Below the pieces are notes generated by a model. It was not told the origin of the DNA. It was given only the letters and a program-made list of their open reading frames with translations, and did not search any database. Source: Actinomycetes bacterium (GTDB lineage: Bacteria > Actinomycetota > Actinomycetes > Actinomycetales > Cellulomonadaceae). From it: a DNA stretch of 9,379 nt. Position 1 is the first letter of the stretch. The number at the start of each line of letters is the position of its first letter. The stretch is from positions 1 through 9,379 of the forward strand of contig JAJYTJ010000142.1 in assembly GCA_021793115.1 (NCBI GenBank). Direction: 5' to 3'. The position numbers were made by a program, and so were the translations under genes. Below, one piece after another: positions 1 through 6,674 of this stretch.

Positions 1-281
1 CGCGCGTGGAGGACATCCCTCTGGCCCGCGCGCTGCACGCGGCCTGCGAGGTGGGCAGCGAGATCCCCGAGTACCTGTTCACCGCGGTGGCACGGGTGCT
101 CGCGTTCGTCATGGCGCTGCGCCGCCGCGGCGCGGCCGCAGGCCAGCACCGCGTGCCCGGCGGCTCGACGCTGCCGACGGGCGACGCCACCGACCACCGC
201 ACCGCCGGACGCGCGGCGGCGCGTGCCAGCGCGCGCGCCCGCCGCCCGGCCCGCACCCCGGCCGAGAAGGAGACCCGGTGA
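1..281 (+). CDS. flhB: FlhB, C-terminal end (partial at left edge)
   Basis: This is the end of the flagellar type III export switch protein FlhB, a membrane protein of the export gate whose cytoplasmic domain governs substrate specificity. The reading frame is open from position 3 to the TGA at 279-281. The visible protein begins RVEDIPLARALHAACEVG and continues through EIPEYLFTAVARVLAFV. This matches the conserved end of the FlhB cytoplasmic domain (family pattern V-x-D-x-P-L-A-R-x-L, then E-I-P). The autocleavage NPTH motif and the transmembrane part lie outside the window. After the conserved part comes a tail of about 50 residues rich in Ala and Arg, likely disordered. The stop overlaps the flhA start by 4 bases (GTGA), so the two are translationally coupled. 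The family call is confident. The GTG at position 6 is an internal Val codon and not a start. Confidence 0.93.
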   Translation, partial: RVEDIPLARALHAACEVGSEIPEYLFTAVARVLAFVMALRRRGAAAGQHRVPGGSTLPTGDATDHRTAGRAAARASARARRPARTPAEKETR

Positions 282-2335
282 AGAACAAGGACATCTCCGC
301 GATGGCGGTGCCGATCGGCGTCGTCGGCATCGTGCTGCTGCTCGTGGTGCCGCTGCCCGCAGTGCTGCTCGACCTGCTCATCGCCGTCAACATCACGGCC
401 TCGCTCGTCATCCTGCTCACCAGCATGTACGTGCGCCGGCCGCTCGACTTCTCGGTGTTCCCCTCGCTCATCCTCGTGTTCACGCTCTTCCGGCTCGGGC
501 TCAACGTCGCCTCGACCCGGCTGGTGCTGCGCGACGGGTTCGCGGGGCACGTCATCGACGCGTTCGGCCACTTCGTCGTCGGCGGCTCGCTCGTCATCGG
601 CCTGGTGATCTTCCTCATCCTCGTGGTGATCCAGTTCGTGGTCATCACCAACGGCGCCGGGCGGGTGGCCGAGGTGGGCGCGCGGTTCACGCTCGACGCG
701 ATGCCCGGCAAGCAGATGGCGATCGACGCCGACCTCAACTCCGGCCTCATCGACGAGGACACGGCGCGGCGGCGGCGGCAGGACGTGGCCGCGGAGGCCG
801 ACTTCTACGGCGCGATGGACGGCGGCTCGAAGTTCGTCAAGGGCGACGCCATCGCCGGCATCATCATCACGGTCATCAACCTGGCCGGCGGGTTCATCAT
901 CGGCATGCTCCAGATGAAGATGACCGCCGGCGAGTCGCTGCAGCGCTTCAGCCTGCTGTCCGTCGGCGACGGCCTGGTCACCCAGATCCCCGCGCTGCTG
1001 CTGTCGGTGTCCACCGGCATCGTCGTCACGCGCGCCAGCGCCGACGGCGACATGGGCACCGCGGCGGCGAGCCAACTGCTGCAGTCGGTCACCGCGCTGC
1101 GCATCGCCGGGTCCGGCGTCATCGGGCTGGCGCTGCTGCCCGGCATGCCCAAGCTGCCGTTCATCCTCGTGGGCGCGGTGCTGCTGCTGCTCGCGCAGCG
1201 GGTGGCCGCGCGGCGCGCGGCGGAGGCGGCGCACCCCGCCGCGAAGCCGGCCGCGCCGGAGCCCGCGCCCGACAGCCCCGACCAGCTCATCGAGCAGATG
1301 CGCGTGCCGACGCTGGAGATCCTCCTCGCGCCGGACCTCGTCGACCTCGTCGGCACCGGCCCCGAGGAGGACCTCCTGGGCCGCGTGCGCTCGCTGCGCC
1401 GCAAGACCGCGATGGAGCTGGGCATCGTGGTGCCGCCGGTGCGCACCCGTGACTCCGTGGACCTGCCGCGCGCCACGTACGTGGTGCGCATCGCGGGCGT
1501 CGAGGTGGGCCGGGGCCAGGCCCCGCGCGGCCAGGTGCTCGCCCTGGGCGACGACCTGTCCGGCCTGCCGGGCACGCCGGTCAACGAGCCGGTGTTCGGG
1601 CTGCCGGGGCGCTGGGTGCCGGCCGAGCTGCGGCACGCCGCGGAGATGGCGGGCGCCACGGTGGTCGACCGGGTGTCGGTGCTCGTCACGCACCTGGGCT
1701 CGCTGGTCGCGCAGCACGCGGGCCGCCTGCTCGGCCGCGAGGACGTCCGGCTGCTCACGGAGGCCGTCAAGCGGGCCAACCCCTCGGTGGTCGAGGAGCT
1801 GGTGCCCTCGCTGCTGTCGCTGGGCGAGGTGCAGCGCGTGCTGCAGGGGCTGCTGGCCGAGGGCGTGGCGATCCGCGACCTGTCCCGCATCTACGAGGCG
1901 CTGTCGCTGCGGGCGCGCGTGTCGACCGACCCCGAGGGCCTCGTCGAGGCCGCCCGGGCGGCGCTCGGGCCGGCGCTGCTCGCGCCGCACGTGGAGGACG
2001 GCCAGCTGCGCGTGCTCACGCTCGACCCGATGCTCGAGCAGCAGGCGGCGGAGTCGCTGCGCACGCGCGACCAGGGCACCCAGCTCGCGCTCGACCCCAT
2101 GGTGGTCGAGCGCCTGCTGGCGGACCTGCGCGAGGGCGTCGCGCGCGCGGAGTCCGACGGCCACGGCGTGGTGCTCGTGTGCGCGCCGGCCATCCGGCCC
2201 GCGCTGCGCCGGCTCGTCGCGCTCGGCCTGCCGCGGCTGCCCGTGGTCTCGTACACCGAGATCGCAGACGGCGGGGTCACGATCACGACGACGGGGGTGA
2301 TCGGCGGTGCCCGAGCTGTTGCTGCTCGAGGGTGA
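278..2335 (+). CDS. flhA: FlhA, flagellar export gate protein
   Basis: FlhA forms the nonameric ring of the flagellar type III export gate, couples export to proton motive force, and docks chaperone-substrate complexes through its cytoplasmic domain. The 685-residue length is normal for the family. Residues about 8-310 hold the hydrophobic helices. Family signatures are RLGLNVASTR at 72-81, KFVKGDAIAG at 185-194 and GDGLVTQIPALL at 240-251. Asp190 in the second motif is probably equivalent to the essential Asp208 of Salmonella FlhA. An Ala/Pro-rich linker at about 311-335 leads to the C-terminal cytoplasmic domain (about 340-675). I chose the GTG at 278 because AAGGAG at 267-272 sits 5 bases before it and the start overlaps the flhB stop. 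The ATG at 302 would remove the conserved N-terminal lead-in. The last 29 bases overlap the next gene. Nothing looks damaged. Confidence 0.97.
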   Translation: MKNKDISAMAVPIGVVGIVLLLVVPLPAVLLDLLIAVNITASLVILLTSMYVRRPLDFSVFPSLILVFTLFRLGLNVASTRLVLRDGFAGHVIDAFGHFVVGGSLVIGLVIFLILVVIQFVVITNGAGRVAEVGARFTLDAMPGKQMAIDADLNSGLIDEDTARRRRQDVAAEADFYGAMDGGSKFVKGDAIAGIIITVINLAGGFIIGMLQMKMTAGESLQRFSLLSVGDGLVTQIPALLLSVSTGIVVTRASADGDMGTAAASQLLQSVTALRIAGSGVIGLALLPGMPKLPFILVGAVLLLLAQRVAARRAAEAAHPAAKPAAPEPAPDSPDQLIEQMRVPTLEILLAPDLVDLVGTGPEEDLLGRVRSLRRKTAMELGIVVPPVRTRDSVDLPRATYVVRIAGVEVGRGQAPRGQVLALGDDLSGLPGTPVNEPVFGLPGRWVPAELRHAAEMAGATVVDRVSVLVTHLGSLVAQHAGRLLGREDVRLLTEAVKRANPSVVEELVPSLLSLGEVQRVLQGLLAEGVAIRDLSRIYEALSLRARVSTDPEGLVEAARAALGPALLAPHVEDGQLRVLTLDPMLEQQAAESLRTRDQGTQLALDPMVVERLLADLREGVARAESDGHGVVLVCAPAIRPALRRLVALGLPRLPVVSYTEIADGGVTITTTGVIGGARAVAARG

Positions 2336-3395
2336 GGACCTGCCCGAGCTCATGACGCGCGTGCGCGACGAGCTCGGGCCGCGGGCGACGATCGTGCGCG
2401 CCGAGCGCGTGCGCCACGGCGGTGTCGCCGGGTTCTTCTCGCGCGAGCACTACGAGCTGACGGTCGAGGTGCCGGACCGGCCCCGGGCCGTCGCGCCCTC
2501 GCTGGACCCGCTCGAGGCGCTCATGGACGCCGCGGACCGTGCCGAGGCCGGGCCGCGGGGCGTTCCGGAGCCGCCGGTGTCCACGGCCGGCGCCCGCTTC
2601 GCCGCGGTGCTCGAGGGCGTGTGGGCGCTCGCGGGCGACGAGCAGGCCCGGTCCGTGCCCGAGAACCGGACCGAGGGCGCGCTGGCGGCGGCTCCCGCGG
2701 TGACGCCGTCGCCCGCCGTCGCGCCCGCACCCGCGGTGGTGGTGCCCGGCCCGCCGCGGCCCGAGCCGTCGTGGGGGCGGGCCGCGATGGCGCTCCTGTC
2801 GGCGGGCGTGCCGCCCGACATGCTCGACCGCGCCGGCTCGGTGGCCGACGTGCTCGAGCGCATCCCCGACGCGCCGGCCGCGCCGCGCGAGCCGGGACGG
2901 CTGCTCGTCGTCGTCGGCCCGCGCGAGGCGGCGACGGCCACGGCAGACCTGCTGCGGCTGCGCTGGCAGCTGCCCGCGGACGCGGTGGTCGAGGCCGGGG
3001 ACGGCGGGCTGACCTCGTCGGCCGCGGTGGTCCGCTGGCGCGTGCGCAGCGGGCAGGCGCCGCACCCGTGGGTGCTGGTGGTCCCGGTGGCCGACGACCC
3101 CACCGGCCGCGTGCAGGCGGCGGCCCTGGTCGCGGCCGCACAGCCCGACGCCGTGTGGGCGGTGGTCGACGCCCGGACCAAGCCGGCCGACGCGGCGCGC
3201 TGGCTCGAGCAGGTGGGCGGCGCGCGGCGGCCGGACGCGCTCGCGGTGCTGGGGCTGCTGGACACCGGCGACCCCGGCTCCGTCCTGGGGTTGGGCCTCC
3301 CGGTGGCGTGGGCCGACGGCATCCCGGCGTCCCGTGCCCTGTGGGCCACGGTGCTGGGCCAGCCGGTCGACGCCGCGCTGCGCCGGCGCGCCTGA
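2307..3395 (+). CDS. FlhF-like protein with degenerate GTPase (SRP-type NG) domain
   Basis: FlhF is an SRP-family GTPase that places and numbers flagella, and it usually follows flhA, as here. Residues 1-56 match the FlhF N-terminal region (ELGPRATIV, then GGVAGFFSREHYELTVEVP). An Ala/Pro-rich linker spans about 57-152, a helical N-domain-like stretch about 154-188, and a G-domain-like fold 197-362. The G domain lacks its nucleotide-binding residues. The P-loop position reads GPREAATAT (204-212) in place of a GPTGVGKTT-type motif, so the Lys and the following Ser/Thr are gone. The G3 region reads VVDART (286-291), and the TKLDE region reads LGLLDTGDP (315-323). The G5-like GLPVAWADG (330-338) remains. 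I infer a pseudo-GTPase or a divergent paralogue. The GTG start is supported by GGGGGTGA at 2293-2300 and overlaps flhA by 29 bases. Because binding residues are missing I assign no symbol. Confidence 0.8.
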   Translation: MPELLLLEGEDLPELMTRVRDELGPRATIVRAERVRHGGVAGFFSREHYELTVEVPDRPRAVAPSLDPLEALMDAADRAEAGPRGVPEPPVSTAGARFAAVLEGVWALAGDEQARSVPENRTEGALAAAPAVTPSPAVAPAPAVVVPGPPRPEPSWGRAAMALLSAGVPPDMLDRAGSVADVLERIPDAPAAPREPGRLLVVVGPREAATATADLLRLRWQLPADAVVEAGDGGLTSSAAVVRWRVRSGQAPHPWVLVVPVADDPTGRVQAAALVAAAQPDAVWAVVDARTKPADAARWLEQVGGARRPDALAVLGLLDTGDPGSVLGLGLPVAWADGIPASRALWATVLGQPVDAALRRRA

Positions 3396-3415
3396 ACGCC
3401 TCGCTCGGCTGCCGC

Positions 3416-3433
3416 CCGCCGGGGCGCCGGCGG
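3416..3433 (+). terminator. GC hairpin after the flhF-like gene, possible terminator
   Basis: CCGCCGG (3416-3422) pairs perfectly with CCGGCGG (3427-3433) around a GGCG tetraloop, 20 bases after the flhF-like stop. No T-run follows, so it would be a U-tract-less terminator of the kind proposed in high-GC actinomycetes, or simply a 3'-end stabiliser. It lies in a 107-base gap (3396-3502) that otherwise shows only a csrA promoter candidate. GC-rich sequence forms such stems easily, hence the moderate confidence. Confidence 0.45.
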
Positions 3434-3489
3434 CCCCGCGGGTGGGGGTGTCCCGTTGCCGGGCCCGGCCGTCCCGGGGGTGAGGGCTG

Positions 3490-3495
3490 TACTGT
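3490..3495 (+). promoter_or_regulatory. Candidate -10 element (TACTGT) for leaderless csrA
   Basis: TACTGT fits the TANNNT -10 pattern of the main actinobacterial sigma factor. It ends 7 bases before the csrA ATG at 3503, so transcription would begin at or next to the A of the start codon. The nearest purine-rich motif, GAGGG at 3482-3486, is 16 bases from the ATG and too far to act as a ribosome binding site. No TTGACA-like -35 stands at 16-18 bases upstream. TTGCCG at 3456-3461 is too distant. Confidence 0.4.
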
Positions 3496-3502
3496 CCCCA
3501 CC

Positions 3503-3784
3503 ATGCTCGTGCTCAGTCGACGCGTCGGGGAGCAGCTGGTCATCGCCGGCGACATCGTGCTCACCGTCATCGAGGTGCGCGGCGACGGCGTGCGGCTCGG
3601 CATCGACGCCCCGCGCTCGGTCCGGATCCACCGCGCCGAGGTCCTGGACGCCGTGAGGTCGGCGAACGCCGAGGCCGCGGCCGCCGACGAGGGCGCTGCG
3701 GCTGCGCTGCGGCACCTCCTGGTGGGGCAGCAGGCCGCGACCGAGGAGCCCCCGGCGGAGGGGTCGGCACCACCGGCGCCCTGA
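3503..3784 (+). CDS. csrA: CsrA, carbon storage / flagellar post-transcriptional regulator
   Basis: CsrA is a small homodimeric RNA-binding protein that recognises GGA motifs in mRNA leaders, usually blocking ribosome binding. In many Gram-positive bacteria it controls flagellar genes and is antagonised by FliW. Residues 1-50 match the family: MLVLSRRVGEQLVI, then DGVRLGIDAP, then VRIHRAEV. The RNA-contacting Leu4, Arg6 and Arg44 (numbered as in the E. coli protein) are all present. The protein has 93 residues, against about 60-75 in the usual family, because of an Ala/Glu/Pro-rich tail from about residue 53. The gene is separated from its neighbours by hairpins and may be transcribed alone. 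There is no ribosome binding site at a usable distance, so it may be leaderless. fliW is not in the window. The family call is secure. The targets are inferred only. Confidence 0.95.
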   Translation: MLVLSRRVGEQLVIAGDIVLTVIEVRGDGVRLGIDAPRSVRIHRAEVLDAVRSANAEAAAADEGAAAALRHLLVGQQAATEEPPAEGSAPPAP

Positions 3785-3809
3785 GGCGCCACCCGATCGA
3801 GTCCTCAGG
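3780..3809 (+). terminator. Hairpin spanning csrA stop and the cheA -35 element
   Basis: CCTGAGG (3780-3786) and CCTCAGG (3803-3809) form a perfect 7-bp inverted repeat with a 16-base loop. The left arm contains the csrA TGA (3782-3784). The right arm contains the CTCA (3804-3807) of the cheA promoter. It could end or protect the csrA transcript, or affect access to the promoter. There is no T-run. Confidence 0.4.
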
Positions 3810-3831
3810 AACCCCCGGCCCCGGCCGATGA
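3804..3831 (+). promoter_or_regulatory. FliA (sigma-28)-type promoter for cheA-cheW-mcp1
   Basis: CTCA (3804-3807), a 16-base spacer and GCCGATGA (3824-3831) resemble the sigma-28/WhiG pattern TAAA-N15-GCCGATAA. They also fit the actinobacterial FliA pattern that I recall as CTCA-N15-17-GCCGAA in Actinoplanes. The -10 lies 45 bases before the cheA ATG at 3876. A near copy stands 43 bases before mcp2, and the two share GCCGATGAGC, one mismatch, then CGGCG. This makes ordinary chance less likely. Confidence 0.65.
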
Positions 3832-3863
3832 GCCCGGCGAGCCGCCACCGGAGCGGCCGCGCC

Positions 3864-3870
3864 GGGAGGG
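3864..3870 (+). promoter_or_regulatory. Ribosome binding site that decides the cheA start
   Basis: GGGAGGG lies 5 bases before the ATG at 3876. The in-frame ATG at 3828 has no such motif and falls inside the proposed -10 element (3824-3831), so it could not be on a transcript from that promoter. Confidence 0.75.
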
Positions 3871-3875
3871 TCCGC

Positions 3876-6239
3876 ATGGAGGACGTCGACGACATCGTCC
3901 GCGAGTTCCTGGTCGAGAGCGACGAGAACCTCGACCAGCTGGACCGCGACCTCGTCGCGCTCGAGGGAGCGCCGGGGGACCGGGCGCTGCTCAGCAGCGT
4001 GTTCCGGACGATCCACACGATCAAGGGCACCAGCGGGTTCCTCGCGTTCGGCCGCCTGGAGCGACTGGCCCACGCGGGCGAGAACCTCCTCGCGGAGCTG
4101 CGCGACGGCAAGCGCGTCATGGACGGCCCGACCACGGATGCGCTGCTCGCCGTCGTGGACCGCGTGCGCGACCTGCTGCGCGCGATCGAGGCGACGGGCG
4201 GCGAGGCGGACGTCGACATCGACGACGCGGTGGCGCGGGTCGAGGGCGTGCTGGCCGCCGAGCCCGTGTTCCCCGTCGAGACGCCCGCAGCCCGGGTCCC
4301 GGCGGACCAGGCCGCGGACCCGACGTCGATGGGCCAGGTCCCGACGGACCAGGCCCCGGGCGGCGACACCGCGGCGGACCGGGTCTCCGCGCCGGCCTCG
4401 TCGGCGCCGGCGGTCCCCGCACCGCGCGCGCCCGAGCCGCCGGCGCCGGTCGCACGCGCCGCGTCCCGGCCGCCCGAGGCCGCCCGCCCCGTCACCCAGC
4501 CGCCCGCGGCCCAGGCGCCCGCCGAGCCCGGGCTCGACGACGGCGCCTCCCGCACGGTCGCCGAGACCTCCATCCGCGTCGACGTCGACCTGCTGGACGC
4601 CCTGATGCGTCAGGTGGGCGAGCTGGTGCTGGCCCGCAACCAGATCCTGCGGCTGTCCGGCAACGGGGCCGACGAGCTGGCCCGTGCCAGCCAGCGCCTC
4701 GACGTCATCGCGAGCGAGCTGCAGGAGGGCGTCATGAAGACGCGCATGCAGCCCATCGAGCACCTCTGGTCGAAGATGCCCCGGATGGTGCGCGACCTGT
4801 CGGCGACGTGCCACCGCGAGGTGGCGCTGGACCTGGCCGGCGGCGAGACCGAGCTCGACCGGGGGTTGCTCGAGGCCGTCAAGGACCCGCTGACGCACCT
4901 GGTGCGGAACGCGATCGACCACGGCATCGAGTCGCCGCAGGAGCGCCTCGCGGCGGGCAAGCCGGCCAAGGGCGTGCTGTCGCTGCGGGCGTACCACGCC
5001 GGCGGGCTCGTCACCATCGAGGTGGGCGACGACGGCCGTGGCATCGACCCCGCGGCCGTCGCCGCGTCCGCGGTCCGCAAGGGCCTGCGCACCGAGCAGC
5101 AGGTGGCCGCCATGGTGCCGGCCGACCTGCTGCAGATGCTCTTCCTGCCCGGGTTCTCGACGGCCGAGCAGGTGACCAACGTCTCCGGGCGCGGCGTCGG
5201 CATGGACGTGGTGCGGACCAAGATCGAGGCCATCGGCGGCTCGGTGGACCTCGAGTCCACCGTCGGCACCGGCACGGTGTGGCGCCTGCGCATCCCGCTG
5301 ACGCTCGCGATCATGCCGGCGCTGACCGTGGCCTGCGGCGACCAGCGCTACGCCGTGCCGCAGGCCAACCTGCTCGAGCTGGTGGCGCTCGACGAGCGCA
5401 ACGCGGTGGAGTACGTGCACTCCGCGCCGGTGTACCGGCTGCGCGGCGACCTGCTGCCGCTCGTGTCGCTGTCCGAGGTGCTCGGCATCCGGACCGAGCG
5501 CACCGAGCCGGGCGTCATCGCGGTGGTCCAGTCCGACGAGACGCGGTTCGGGCTGCTCGTCGACCACGTGCTGGACACCGAGGAGATCGTCGTCAAGGCG
5601 CTCTCGCCACGCCTGAAGTCCATCGGCGTCTACGCGGGCGCCACCGTGCTGGGCGACGGCCGCGTGGCCCTCATCCTCGACGTGCAGGGCCTGGCCCGCC
5701 GGGCGCTGGCCGCGGCGGCCTCCGACGGGCTGCGCCAGCGCAGCGCCGTGGCGACCGGACCCGCGGTCGAGGTCGACCAGGTGCTCGTCGCCGCGATCGG
5801 CGGCGGCCGCCGCGTGGCGATGCCGCTGCGCTCGGTGACGCGGCTCGAGACGGTGCCGCGCGAGTCGGTCGAGCTCGTCGGCGGCCGCGAGGTGGTGCAG
5901 TATCGCGGCTCGATCCTCCCGCTCGTGCGGCTGGACCGGCTGCTCGGCGTCGGCCGGACCGAGGGCGACGGGCCGTTGCAGGTGGTGGTCCACACGTCCG
6001 CCGACCGCAGCGTCGGCCTGGTGGTCGAGTCGATCGTCGACATCCTCGACGACGCCGTGGGCCAGCACTCCGACGTCGCCGACGCGGGCCTGCTCGGCTC
6101 CGCGGTGCTCGCCGAGCACGTCACCGAGGTGCTCGACGTCCGCGCCGCGATCCTCGCGGCGGACCCGGACTTCTACACGGCCGAGCGTGCCGTCCATGCC
6201 GACCTGCGGTCGGCCGAGCTGATCGGGGCGGGTCGATGA
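3876..6239 (+). CDS. cheA: CheA, chemotaxis histidine kinase with two CheW-like domains
   Basis: CheA autophosphorylates under receptor control and passes phosphate to CheY and CheB. From the ATG at 3876 it has 787 residues. P1 (Hpt) spans about 1-125 with the phosphorylated His47 in IHTIKGTSGF. Residues about 130-225 are an Ala/Pro-rich linker with no recognisable P2. P3 (dimerisation) runs about 230-295, with RQVGELVLARNQIL and the GVMKTRMQPI stretch near its end. P4 (kinase) runs about 296-475, with the N box HLVRNAIDHG (341-350), G1 DDGRGI (385-390), F box LPGFSTAEQV (424-433) and G2 GRGVGMDVV (438-446). P5 (CheW-like) runs about 478-620. A second CheW-like domain spans about 632-770, with the strand YRGSILPLVRLDRLL (686-700) matching the CheW NLRG region. 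All catalytic motifs look intact. It overlaps cheW by ATGA and is probably transcribed from the FliA-type promoter. Confidence 0.96.
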   Translation: MEDVDDIVREFLVESDENLDQLDRDLVALEGAPGDRALLSSVFRTIHTIKGTSGFLAFGRLERLAHAGENLLAELRDGKRVMDGPTTDALLAVVDRVRDLLRAIEATGGEADVDIDDAVARVEGVLAAEPVFPVETPAARVPADQAADPTSMGQVPTDQAPGGDTAADRVSAPASSAPAVPAPRAPEPPAPVARAASRPPEAARPVTQPPAAQAPAEPGLDDGASRTVAETSIRVDVDLLDALMRQVGELVLARNQILRLSGNGADELARASQRLDVIASELQEGVMKTRMQPIEHLWSKMPRMVRDLSATCHREVALDLAGGETELDRGLLEAVKDPLTHLVRNAIDHGIESPQERLAAGKPAKGVLSLRAYHAGGLVTIEVGDDGRGIDPAAVAASAVRKGLRTEQQVAAMVPADLLQMLFLPGFSTAEQVTNVSGRGVGMDVVRTKIEAIGGSVDLESTVGTGTVWRLRIPLTLAIMPALTVACGDQRYAVPQANLLELVALDERNAVEYVHSAPVYRLRGDLLPLVSLSEVLGIRTERTEPGVIAVVQSDETRFGLLVDHVLDTEEIVVKALSPRLKSIGVYAGATVLGDGRVALILDVQGLARRALAAAASDGLRQRSAVATGPAVEVDQVLVAAIGGGRRVAMPLRSVTRLETVPRESVELVGGREVVQYRGSILPLVRLDRLLGVGRTEGDGPLQVVVHTSADRSVGLVVESIVDILDDAVGQHSDVADAGLLGSAVLAEHVTEVLDVRAAILAADPDFYTAERAVHADLRSAELIGAGR

Positions 6240-6649
6240 CCCAGTACGTCACGTTCCAGGTGGCCGACTGCCTCTACGGCGTCGATGTCACGGGCGTCCA
6301 GGAGGTGCTGCCGCCGCAGCCGCGCACGCCGACGCCGCTGGCGCCGCCCACCGTGGCCGGCCTGGTCAACCTCCGCGGGCAGGTGGTGCTCGCGGTGGAC
6401 CTGCGGGAGCGCCTGGCGCTGCCGCCGCGCGAGGACGACGAGCCGATGATGGTCGTGGTCCGCGTCGGGTCCGAGACCGTGAGCCTGCTCGTCGACCGCA
6501 TCGGCGAGGTCGTCAGCGTCGGGCCGGAGACGTTCGCCGAGCCACCCGAGACCCTGCCGGTCGCGCTGCGCGCGCTCGTCCGCGGTGCACACCGGCTGCC
6601 CGACCGCCTGCTGCTCGTCCTGGACGTCGACCAGGCCGCGGCCGCCTGA
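6236..6649 (+). CDS. cheW: CheW, chemoreceptor coupling protein
   Basis: CheW couples the CheA kinase to chemoreceptors in the membrane array. The protein has 137 residues, a single CheW domain somewhat shorter than the 167-residue E. coli protein. It begins [18 protein letters not shown], typical of the first strands. It carries the conserved [19 protein letters not shown] at 42-60, where the NLRG Arg47 corresponds to the receptor/kinase interface Arg62 of E. coli. The C-terminal third ([12 protein letters not shown], 84-95) also fits. The ATG overlaps the cheA TGA in ATGA, implying translational coupling and fixed stoichiometry. The stop is 25 bases before mcp1. It has no separate promoter that I can see, so it is expressed with cheA. 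Confidence 0.95.
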   Translation: MTQYVTFQVADCLYGVDVTGVQEVLPPQPRTPTPLAPPTVAGLVNLRGQVVLAVDLRERLALPPREDDEPMMVVVRVGSETVSLLVDRIGEVVSVGPETFAEPPETLPVALRALVRGAHRLPDRLLLVLDVDQAAAA

Positions 6650-6674
6650 CCTCCCCCGCACCGAAGGAACCGCC

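Noticed and set aside
3853..3860. GCGGCCGC palindrome in the cheA leader as an operator
   Set aside because: Short GC palindromes are common at this base composition, and it has no second copy before mcp2.
2450..4573. A 707-codon open frame on the - strand across flhF-like, csrA and cheA
   Set aside because: It crosses three + strand genes and two regulatory gaps and is Ser/Ala/Gly-rich, as expected of an antisense shadow.
3567..6197. An 876-codon open frame on the - strand opposite cheA
   Set aside because: It is a shadow of codon bias in a GC-rich gene. It is His/Asp/Arg-rich with no recognisable domain, while the + strand encodes a full CheA.
6658..6668. A FliA-type -10 (CACCGAAG) just before mcp1
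   Set aside because: It overlaps the ribosome binding site and has GCACCGA rather than GCCGA. mcp1 sits 25 bases after cheW and is better explained as part of that operon.
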